A stretch of DNA of 21,145 nucleotides from CAXMST01 sp038206985 (GTDB taxonomy: Bacteria; Actinomycetota; Thermoleophilia; Solirubrobacterales; 70-9). The notes beneath the pieces were generated by a model, which searched no databases, was not told where the DNA came from, and worked only from the letters and a program-made list of their open reading frames with translations. Both the position numbers and the translations under genes were made by a program. Below, piece by piece: positions 7,421 to 13,299 of the stretch. The DNA is taken from the NCBI GenBank assembly GCA_038206985.1, contig JBBRAH010000048.1:1-21145 (forward strand), read 5' to 3'. Every line of letters begins with the position of its first letter. The stretch's first letter is position 1.

Positions 7421-8509
7421 ATGACCCTCGTAGTCAAGCTCGGATCCTCGATCGTCGCCGACGACGACGGCGCCCTGCGCTCCGGCGTGCTCGATGTGAT
7501 CTGCGCCCAGGTCGCGGAGCTGCACCAGGGCGGGGAGGAGATCGTGATGGTGACCTCGGGTGCCATCGCTCGCGGCATCCGCGTGATGGGACTCGAGGGT
7601 CGCCCGCAGGCGATCGATGAGCTGCAGGCATCCTCGGCGGTAGGCCAGGGCTCACTTTTCCGTGCTTACGAGGGGCGGCTCGCCGAGCACGACGTACGGA
7701 CCGCCCAGGTACTGCTCACAGCCTTCGACATGTCCGAGCGCATGCACTACCTCAACGCCCGCCAGACGCTGCAGCGTCTGCTTGCCTGGCACGTCGTCCC
7801 GGTGATCAATGAGAACGACACCACCGCCACCGACGAGATCACCTTCGGCGACAACGACTTCCTTTCGGCCCAGGTGGCGATCATGATCGAGGCCCGGCGC
7901 CTCGTCCTGCTGACCAACACCAGGGGCCTGTTCAGCGCCGATCCCGCGCGCGATCCCGGTGCACGTTTGATCGAGCAGGTCAGCGATTTCTCCGAGCTCG
8001 ACGAGCTGCGGATCGGAGCCCACACCTCCGTTTTCGGCTCCGGAGGGATGCGCAGCAAGGTCGTAGCCGCTGAGATGGCCAGCGGCTCCGGGATCCCGGT
8101 GACGATCTGCGACGGGACCGAGCCCGGCACGCTCGCCGCCGCGGCCGCCGACGAGGCGGTCGGCACGAGCTTCGTTCCCCATACCCACCGTGCGCCGAGC
8201 TTCAAGCTCTGGCTGCGCCACGCCGCACCCGCGCGGGGCCGGATCGAGGTCGATGCCGGCGCCGCCGAGGTCCTGCGGGCGCGCGGTTCGTCATTGCTGC
8301 CGGTCGGCGTCGTCGCCGTCGAGGGCGAGTTCGCCGCGGGCGATCCGGTCGAAGTGACCTGCGGCGGCGAGGTGATCGGCAAGGGCGTCGCCGAGCACTC
8401 GGCCCCTGTGATCGAGCGCCTCAAGGGCCTGCAGAGCGCCGCGGTCGCCGAGGTTGTCGGCGAGGGAGCGGAGGAGGCGATCCACCGCGATCGCTTCGTC
8501 CTGACCTGA
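7421..8509 (+). CDS. proB: Glutamate 5-kinase
   Basis: Phosphorylates L-glutamate to gamma-glutamyl phosphate, the first step of proline synthesis. The 362-residue protein has an amino-acid-kinase domain (1-250: VVKLGSSIV at the N-terminus, VTSGAIARG, INENDTTATDEITFGDND, FGSGGMRSKV) and a C-terminal PUA domain (about 270-355), as in the long ProB form. ATG 7421 sits just after the TACACT hexamer with no ribosome binding site, consistent with a nearly leaderless transcript. The product is used by ProA, encoded 53 bases downstream. Kinases of this type are usually feedback-inhibited by proline; nothing here shows how this one behaves. Confidence 0.96.
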   Translation: MTLVVKLGSSIVADDDGALRSGVLDVICAQVAELHQGGEEIVMVTSGAIARGIRVMGLEGRPQAIDELQASSAVGQGSLFRAYEGRLAEHDVRTAQVLLTAFDMSERMHYLNARQTLQRLLAWHVVPVINENDTTATDEITFGDNDFLSAQVAIMIEARRLVLLTNTRGLFSADPARDPGARLIEQVSDFSELDELRIGAHTSVFGSGGMRSKVVAAEMASGSGIPVTICDGTEPGTLAAAAADEAVGTSFVPHTHRAPSFKLWLRHAAPARGRIEVDAGAAEVLRARGSSLLPVGVVAVEGEFAAGDPVEVTCGGEVIGKGVAEHSAPVIERLKGLQSAAVAEVVGEGAEEAIHRDRFVLT

Positions 8510-8550
8510 GGCCAAGGTCCGCATTTCGCTTCCGGCCCCGGGTCGTCCAC

Positions 8551-8556
8551 TAATCT
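8551..8556 (+). promoter_or_regulatory. Likely leaderless -10 element for proA
   Basis: TAATCT is followed by 6 bases (CTCGGC) and then ATG 8563, so transcription would start at or next to the A of the start codon. No ribosome binding site is present in the gap. The DivIVA-like gene has the same geometry (TAGTCT, CGCGGC, ATC at 10873). Confidence 0.6.
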
Positions 8557-8562
8557 CTCGGC

Positions 8563-9828
8563 ATGGCTGTAGCAACCGAATCGATCGCTGAGATCTGCAA
8601 GCGCGCACGCGCCGCCTCGCTGCTGCTCGGCTCCGCGAGCACCGAGATGAAGGACACGGCGCTTGCCACCGCGGCGACCATGCTGCGCGAGCGCACGGAC
8701 GAGATCCTGGCCGCCAACGCATCCGATGTCGAGAGCGGGCGCTCCGCGGGTCTCGACCTGGCTCTGCTCGACCGCCTTGCGCTCGATGAGGCCAGGGTTG
8801 AGGCGATGGCCGTCGGCCTCGAGGCCGTGATCGCATTGCCCGACCCCGTCGGCGAGCTGATCGAGCGCAAGACGCTTCCGACCGGCGTCGAGATGGAACA
8901 TCGCCGAGTCCCGATCGGCGTGATCGCCATCGTCTACGAAGCCCGCCCCAACGTGACGATCGACGCGGCCGCGCTCTGCCTGAAGAGCGGCAACGCCGCC
9001 GTCCTCCGTGGCTCGAGCAACGCCGCCGCCTCCAACGCGGTGCTCGCAAGGATCTTCACCGACGCCATGGGTGTCGCCGGCCTGCCGGCCGGGGCACTCG
9101 AGCTGGTCGCCGGCGGCGGTCGCGCGGAGCTGGCCGAGTTGGCGCGGCAGTCGGACTCGATCGACCTGATCATTCCCCGCGGTGGCGAGGGGCTCAAGGC
9201 GGCCCTCAAGGAGGTCGCGGACGTGCCCGTGCTCTACGCCGCTTCCGGCAACTGCCACGTCTATGTCCACGCCGAAGCGGATCTCGAGATGGCGGCGCGG
9301 ATCGCCTTCAATGCAAAGGTGCAACGCCCCGGGGTCTGCAACGCGGCCGAGACGCTGCTCGTCGATGCCGCCGTCGCGGCGGAGTTCCTGCCGGCAGCGC
9401 TCGGCGAGCTTGCGGCGGCCGGTGTCGAACTCGTCGGTGACGAGCAAACGCGGGCGCAGGCGGGCGGGGTCGAGGTGGGCGTCGCCGATGACGACGATTG
9501 GGCGACCGAGTACCACGCGCTGAAGTTGGCGGTCAAGGTGGTTGACGGTCCCGCGGAGGCGATCGCCCACATCAACCGCTGGGGCAGCGGTCACTCGGAG
9601 GCGATCGTGACCGCCAACGCGACCGTCGGCGATGAGTTCACGGCCGGTGTGGACGCAGCGTGCGTCTACGTCAACGCGTCCACCCGGTTCACGGACGGCT
9701 TCGAGTTCGGCATGGGCGCCGAGATCGGAAACTCGACCCAGAAGCTGCACGCGCGCGGGCCGATCGGCCTGCGCGAGCTGACCTCGACCAAGTACGTCCT
9801 GCACGGCTCCGGCCAGATCCGGGAGTAG
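8563..9828 (+). CDS. proA: Gamma-glutamyl phosphate reductase
   Basis: NADPH-dependent reduction of gamma-glutamyl phosphate to glutamate semialdehyde, the second step of proline synthesis; it probably acts with ProB to pass on the unstable intermediate. The 421-residue protein belongs to the aldehyde dehydrogenase superfamily. Visible motifs are the VPIGVIAIVYEARPNVTIDAAALCLKSGN region, the nucleophile C259 in QRPGVCNAAE, and the C-terminal HARGPIGLRELTSTKY block. ATG 8563 directly follows the TAATCT promoter hexamer, so the mRNA is probably leaderless, although the gene also lies behind proB. Length and motifs are typical; no defect is seen. Confidence 0.97.
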   Translation: MAVATESIAEICKRARAASLLLGSASTEMKDTALATAATMLRERTDEILAANASDVESGRSAGLDLALLDRLALDEARVEAMAVGLEAVIALPDPVGELIERKTLPTGVEMEHRRVPIGVIAIVYEARPNVTIDAAALCLKSGNAAVLRGSSNAAASNAVLARIFTDAMGVAGLPAGALELVAGGGRAELAELARQSDSIDLIIPRGGEGLKAALKEVADVPVLYAASGNCHVYVHAEADLEMAARIAFNAKVQRPGVCNAAETLLVDAAVAAEFLPAALGELAAAGVELVGDEQTRAQAGGVEVGVADDDDWATEYHALKLAVKVVDGPAEAIAHINRWGSGHSEAIVTANATVGDEFTAGVDAACVYVNASTRFTDGFEFGMGAEIGNSTQKLHARGPIGLRELTSTKYVLHGSGQIRE

Positions 9829-9838
9829 GCGAGCCTGC

Positions 9839-10462
9839 TTGGCCCGCTCGGTCGGCGTTCTCGGCGGAGCCTTCAACCCGCCTCATGTCGGGCATCTCGT
9901 GCTCGCCCAGGAGGCGATCTGGGCGCTCGGGCTGGACGAGCTGATCCTGGTGCCTACCGGCGAGGCGCCGCACAAGCGGATCGAGCCCGAGCCGGGGCCG
10001 GAGGTGCGACTGGCCATGGCGCGTGTCGCCGTCGAGCGCTTCGACGGGGTGCGCGTCTCGGGCGTGGAGGTCGAGCGCGACGGCCCGTCCTACGCCTACC
10101 GTACGCTTGAGCTGATTGCAGATGAGCTACCCGGGAGCCAACTCACATTCGTGATGGGCGCAGACGTCGCAGCGGGGCTGGAGAGCTGGCGGCGTCCCGA
10201 GCGGGTCCTCGAGCTTGCCCGCGTAGCGGTGGCCGGTCGCCCCGGCGTCGACCGCCACGCGGTGGATGAGGTGCTCGGGCGATTGGGAGCGGCGCGCGGC
10301 GCGGCGGAGCTCGAGATGCCGGAGATCGGCGTTTCCTCCACCATGGTCCGTGAGCGCGTTGCAGCGGGCAAGCCGGTCCGCTGGCTCGTGCCGCTCGCGG
10401 TTGCAGAACTGATCGCCGAGCGCGGTCTCTACAGGGAAGCGAAGGAGGCTCTGACCTCGTGA
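9839..10462 (+). CDS. nadD: Nicotinate-nucleotide adenylyltransferase
   Basis: Joins nicotinate mononucleotide and ATP to give deamido-NAD in NAD synthesis. The 207-residue protein carries the nucleotidyltransferase signature GGAFNPPHVGH (H16 and H19 of the HxGH motif) and the second motif SSTMVR (166-171). The start is TTG 9839, only 10 bases after the proA stop; no strong ribosome binding site is visible, so coupling with proA is likely. The stop overlaps the rsfS start (GTGA). The nadD-rsfS pair after obg-proB-proA is a common order in actinobacteria and Firmicutes. Confidence 0.95.
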   Translation: MARSVGVLGGAFNPPHVGHLVLAQEAIWALGLDELILVPTGEAPHKRIEPEPGPEVRLAMARVAVERFDGVRVSGVEVERDGPSYAYRTLELIADELPGSQLTFVMGADVAAGLESWRRPERVLELARVAVAGRPGVDRHAVDEVLGRLGAARGAAELEMPEIGVSSTMVRERVAAGKPVRWLVPLAVAELIAERGLYREAKEALTS

Positions 10463-10824
10463 CATCAACCGAGTTGGCCGCGCGGATCGCGGCAATCGCA
10501 GACGAAAAGCAGGCCGAGGACATCGTTGCCCTCGAGGTCGCTGATCTCGTGGGCTACACCGATGTGCTGCTGATCTGCACGGCGCGCAACGAGCGCCTCG
10601 CGAAGGCGATTCACGACGAGGTCCACGAGCAGCTCAAGCACGGGCCCGAGGCACTGTTGCCCGCTCGCAGCGAGGGCATCGGAGAGAACCGCTGGATCCT
10701 GCTGGACTACCTCGGCTGCGTTCTGCACATCTTCATCCCGGAAACCCGCGAGCGATATCGACTCGATCAGCTCTGGGGCGAGGCGGACGGCGTTGACCTC
10801 GGTCTGCCCCAGCTCGCTTCCTAG
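10459..10824 (+). CDS. rsfS: Ribosomal silencing factor RsfS
   Basis: Binds L14 of the large subunit and blocks subunit joining when nutrients are short. The 121-residue protein is a single RsfS/DUF143 domain: EDIVALEVADLVGYTDVLLICTARNERLAKAI, then the WILLDYLGCVLHIF-type strand and the end RYRLDQLWGEAD. GTG 10459 overlaps the nadD stop by four bases and is preceded by GGAGG (10444-10448), somewhat distant at 10 bases. Length and motifs are normal. Confidence 0.96.
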   Translation: MTSTELAARIAAIADEKQAEDIVALEVADLVGYTDVLLICTARNERLAKAIHDEVHEQLKHGPEALLPARSEGIGENRWILLDYLGCVLHIFIPETRERYRLDQLWGEADGVDLGLPQLAS

Positions 10825-10860
10825 GCGCGCTCGCGCGACGGTGCCGTCCGGCGCCCAGCA

Positions 10861-10866
10861 TAGTCT
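10861..10866 (+). promoter_or_regulatory. Likely leaderless -10 element for the DivIVA-like gene
   Basis: TAGTCT, then six bases (CGCGGC), then ATC 10873. The proA promoter has the same layout (TAATCT, CTCGGC, ATG). The TAG of the hexamer is also the last in-frame stop before the gene, so the start must lie downstream of it. Confidence 0.55.
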
Positions 10867-10872
10867 CGCGGC

Positions 10873-11751
10873 ATCGAGACGAACCTGAGAACAGGGCTGT
10901 TCGGCTACCGCCGGGCGGATGTCGAGGAGGCCTTGGGTGAGGCCGAGGCGCAGGCCGGTCGCCAGGCAGAGTATGCCCGTGCCCAGGAAGCCCGCTCCAC
11001 TCAGATGGAGGCAGCCCTGGAGCAGACCCGCCAGGCCTGTTTCGAGCGCGATCGCCGGCTCGCCTGGCTGGAAGCAGAGCTCGACCTGTCGCGCTCGACA
11101 GCGGCGAGCCAGATGCGCGGCATCGCCGCCCTCGCCGTCGAGCTCGATGCATTGAAGCTGGCCGCCCGCGGCCAGGCCACGCGGATCCGCCTTCAGGCCC
11201 TGCGCGAGGCGGCAGCAGCCAGCGTCGCGGCTCGCGAGCTCGGCCGTGCCGCCGGTGAGGGCGATGCGGAGGCAGCTGCGCCGCTGCTCGAAGCGCTCGA
11301 GCGGGCACTGCAGAGATTGAGCGGAGAGTGGGAGGACGTCACGGAGCCGGCCGAGGCTGATTTCGAGCCCGTGCCGGTCGCGCGTGCCGCCGACGATGCG
11401 GCGGCCGGGACGACGGCGGAAGCGGCCTGGAGCCCGCCTGCGGGTCCGGAGCCGGCAGCCGCGAACGGGTCGTCGCCGAACGGCGCGGCTCCTGTTGACG
11501 GCAGGCGGGTCAACGTGGACATCGGTCCCTTCAGCGACTTCTCCCAGCTCGTCAGCTTCGAGGACGCGGCCAACGCGATCGGCGCCACCGGCGAGATCTC
11601 GATCCGCCGCTTCTCCGAGGGACGCGCGAATATCGACGTCGATCTCGACGAGCCGATCGACCTCCTCCGCGAGCTCGAGGAGCGCTGCGACCTCGAGTTC
11701 AAGGTTCGCGCCAAGGGCGACGACGAGATCATCCTCGACCTCGGCGAGTAG
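10873..11751 (+). CDS. DivIVA-like coiled-coil protein with C-terminal alpha/beta domain
   Basis: Uncharacterised, 292 residues if started at ATC 10873. The N-terminus (ETNLRTGLFGYRRADVEEAL) resembles the membrane- and pole-binding end of DivIVA/GpsB proteins, followed by a predicted coiled coil (about 20-150), an Ala/Pro/Glu-rich linker, and a compact C-terminal domain (about 214-292) with a beta-alpha-beta-like pattern (VNVDIGPFSDF, EISIRRFSEGRANIDVDL, IDLLRELEERC). The conserved-looking FGYRRADVEEAL stretch lies upstream of the first conventional start codon (TTG 10933). The only candidates that include it are ATC 10873 and CTG 10885 or 10897; ATC is favoured because it sits at the expected transcription start. 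It may organise division or polar growth, but no function is proven. Confidence 0.75.
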   Translation: METNLRTGLFGYRRADVEEALGEAEAQAGRQAEYARAQEARSTQMEAALEQTRQACFERDRRLAWLEAELDLSRSTAASQMRGIAALAVELDALKLAARGQATRIRLQALREAAAASVAARELGRAAGEGDAEAAAPLLEALERALQRLSGEWEDVTEPAEADFEPVPVARAADDAAAGTTAEAAWSPPAGPEPAAANGSSPNGAAPVDGRRVNVDIGPFSDFSQLVSFEDAANAIGATGEISIRRFSEGRANIDVDLDEPIDLLRELEERCDLEFKVRAKGDDEIILDLGE

Positions 11752-11841
11752 CCGCCGAGGGCTCAAAGACCGCCGTAGGAGCGCCTGGGAGGGCGTTTGC
11801 TTCGCCGTGGTTCCGTCCGATACGCATGGGAACATACGTTC

Positions 11842-12537
11842 GTGGCAGGCGATCAGAACCCAAACCACCGCGGTGCCGTCAGCGAAGCCGCGATCACCCT
11901 GGCTGCGCTGCAGGCCGGCATCGAGGTATATCGGCCGGCCTCCGAGCACGCACGTGCTGACATGCTTTTCGACGTTGCAGGAACGCTCTTCAGGGTTCAG
12001 TGCAAGACCGGCCACAGACGCGGCGAGGTTCTCGTCGTCAACCTCGCCAGTAGCTGGCATGCTCCAGGAGGCTACGTGCGCAGGTTCTACACCGCGGACC
12101 AGGTGGATCTTGTAACAGCGCACGATCCGGAGGACGGACGAAGCTATCTGATGCCGATTGCGTTGGTTGAGAACATGCGCGCGATAAGTTTGCGCCTGAC
12201 CCCACCGCGTAACGGGCAGAAGGCTGGGTTACACTACGCCACCGCTTACGAGTTCCAAGGGGCTGTAGCTCAGCTGGGAGAGCGCGTCGATGGCATTGAC
12301 GAGGTCGTGGGTTCGATCCCCATCAGCTCCATAAACAAGACTCCAGAATCAGAAAGCGCCCAAACTGTCGGCGCCCACGAATTCCGGAACCGCTTCGGCT
12401 GGTACATGGAGCGGGCCGCCGCCGGCGAGATATTCCGCGTCACCCGTCGCGGTAAGCCGCACGTGCAGCTCTCTCCACCGGCCAGGATTCAGCAGACCCT
12501 CGAGCCCGACGACGACGACGACGCCGAGGCCGCCTGA
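11842..12537 (+). CDS. PD-(D/E)XK nuclease reading in frame through tRNA-Ala into a Phd/YefM antitoxin domain
   Basis: One open frame of 231 codons from GTG 11842 (TTG 11797, with GGGAGG just upstream, is an alternative start). Residues 1-138 resemble the group I intron-associated PD-(D/E)XK endonuclease family (the I-Ssp6803I type): E15 in SEAA, D40 in ARAD, the Q53-C54-K55 pair, and the family-like end PPRNGQKAGLHYATAYEF. Residues 140-164 are the literal translation of a tRNA-Ala gene (GAVAQLGER...). Residues 175-211 (TVGAHEFRNRFGWYMERAAAG, then RVTRRGKPHVQL) match the DNA-binding half of Phd/YefM antitoxins; the tail is poly-Asp. There is no stop between the parts, and no in-frame start codon between the tRNA and the Phd domain. 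Whether a three-part protein is made is unknown; the frame could be a chance read-through in GC-rich DNA. Confidence 0.7.
   Translation: MAGDQNPNHRGAVSEAAITLAALQAGIEVYRPASEHARADMLFDVAGTLFRVQCKTGHRRGEVLVVNLASSWHAPGGYVRRFYTADQVDLVTAHDPEDGRSYLMPIALVENMRAISLRLTPPRNGQKAGLHYATAYEFQGAVAQLGERVDGIDEVVGSIPISSINKTPESESAQTVGAHEFRNRFGWYMERAAAGEIFRVTRRGKPHVQLSPPARIQQTLEPDDDDDAEAA
12230..12235 (+). promoter_or_regulatory. Likely -10 element of tRNA-Ala, inside the nuclease codons
   Basis: TACACT ends 23 bases before the tRNA 5' end and is identical to the likely proB -10. Initiation about 7 bases downstream would leave a leader of roughly 17 bases for RNase P to remove. No clear -35 is seen. Confidence 0.45.
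12259..12331 (+). tRNA. tRNA-Ala (anticodon GGC)
   Basis: A 73-base cloverleaf with every arm intact: acceptor GGGGCTG / CAGCTCC with one G-U pair, D arm GCTC / GAGC, anticodon stem CGTCG / TGACG with loop ATGGCAT (anticodon GGC at 12292-12294, reading GCC and GCT alanine codons), a five-base variable loop, T arm GTGGG-TTCGATC-CCCAT, and discriminator A. The 3' CCA is not encoded. The tRNA shows no intron and no disruption. Its first base is also the first base of a codon of the surrounding frame, which stays open across it. No T-run terminator follows. Confidence 0.95.
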
Positions 12538-12543
12538 CGCGGC
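12529..12543. terminator. Short stem-loop between convergent genes
   Basis: GCCGC (12529-12533) and GCGGC (12539-12543) can form a 5-bp stem spanning the stop codon of the nuclease/antitoxin frame, 6 bases from the end of the convergent gene. It could act in both directions but is weak and has no T-run. Confidence 0.25.
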
Positions 12544-12549
12544 GCCGGA

Positions 12550-13299
12550 CTACTTCTCGTCGAAGTAGGGGTGCGAGCGCCAGGTCTTCTGGCGGGCGTG
12601 TTTCTTGACGGCGCGCACGTAGGCGCGATTGCCGTCGGTCCACCAGCGGCCCGAGTACCAGGCCCCGACGGAGCCCCAGAGGTCGCCGGCGCGGTAGGTC
12701 TTGCCGTTGTCGGGCGCCACGTCGGGGTTGTTGAGCCAGCTCTGCTTGCCGTCGTAGTAGGCACGGATGATGCCGCCGTAGTAGTCGGCGTTGAAGGCTG
12801 TCGAGCCGCGCATGAAGGGCAGGCAGCAGTGGTATGGCCGGCGTACCTGGAAGATCCCGAAGCTGTCGCCCTGGTCGCCGACGAAGTTGTTGTCCCACCA
12901 GGTCTCGTGGACGGCGACCGCCCGCAACACATTCTTCGGCAGCCCCCACTTGATCGCGGCCCACTCGATTATGTCGTCGGTGCTGCCGGTCATCCGTCCG
13001 TTTACCCAGCGGGCGTTCGGCATGTCGCTGTTGCTGCGGAAGTACCTGATTTGCCTACGCGTCGGCACGGTTCGGTTGGCTTTCGCATTGCGCGGGCGGG
13101 GCTCCCACCTGGTCCGCTTGACCCGGTTCTTGGCCGCCCTGCTGCTCAGCGGCGGCGCGCCGACCCGCTTCAGACCCTTCGTCATCGACGGCCCCCCTTT
13201 GCTCTTCCCCTTGGCGCCGACAGCGGTCGGCGTGCCCACGAGGAGGGTGGCGAGTGCACAAAGCACGCAGGTCTTCAGGATCCGCTCGAACGGGATCAC
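12550..13299 (-). CDS. Secreted lysozyme/transglycosylase-like protein
   Basis: A 249-residue protein with an N-terminal signal sequence (hydrophobic CVLCALATLLVGTPTAVGA, likely cleaved near residue 29), a basic Lys/Arg-rich linker (30-85), and a C-terminal lysozyme-like domain. That domain shows a probable catalytic glutamate E132 (AVHETWW), the GDSFGIFQVR block (144-153, the counterpart of the G-L-M-Q motif of soluble lytic transglycosylases), STAFNADYYGGIIRAYYDG, and the late WGSVGAWYSGRWW motif. It probably cuts peptidoglycan outside the cell. GTG 13299 overlaps the stop of the upstream GGDEF-EAL gene by one base (TAGTG), indicating the same operon. The exact enzyme class (lytic transglycosylase or lysozyme) is not settled by sequence alone. 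Confidence 0.75.
   Translation of the reverse strand: MIPFERILKTCVLCALATLLVGTPTAVGAKGKSKGGPSMTKGLKRVGAPPLSSRAAKNRVKRTRWEPRPRNAKANRTVPTRRQIRYFRSNSDMPNARWVNGRMTGSTDDIIEWAAIKWGLPKNVLRAVAVHETWWDNNFVGDQGDSFGIFQVRRPYHCCLPFMRGSTAFNADYYGGIIRAYYDGKQSWLNNPDVAPDNGKTYRAGDLWGSVGAWYSGRWWTDGNRAYVRAVKKHARQKTWRSHPYFDEK

Noticed and set aside
7747..9876. Long minus-strand open frame (709 codons) opposite proB and proA
   Set aside because: Covers two clear plus-strand genes with intact motifs; low-complexity composition and no recognisable family.
10933..10935. TTG 10933 as start of the DivIVA-like protein
   Set aside because: It would discard the FGYRRADVEEAL segment that resembles the functional N-terminus of the family, and it lacks a ribosome binding site.
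10465..12123. Minus-strand open frame (552 codons) opposite rsfS, the DivIVA-like gene and the nuclease
   Set aside because: Spans three unrelated plus-strand genes and an intergenic gap; no domain or start signal.
12307..12309. GTG inside the tRNA as start of the antitoxin domain
   Set aside because: It lies in the tRNA T-stem; the purine-rich GAGG is only 2 bases upstream, too close to act as a ribosome binding site.
12259..12331. tRNA-Ala as an integrase attachment site of a genomic island
   Set aside because: No integrase gene and no second copy of the tRNA 3' end was found in the window.
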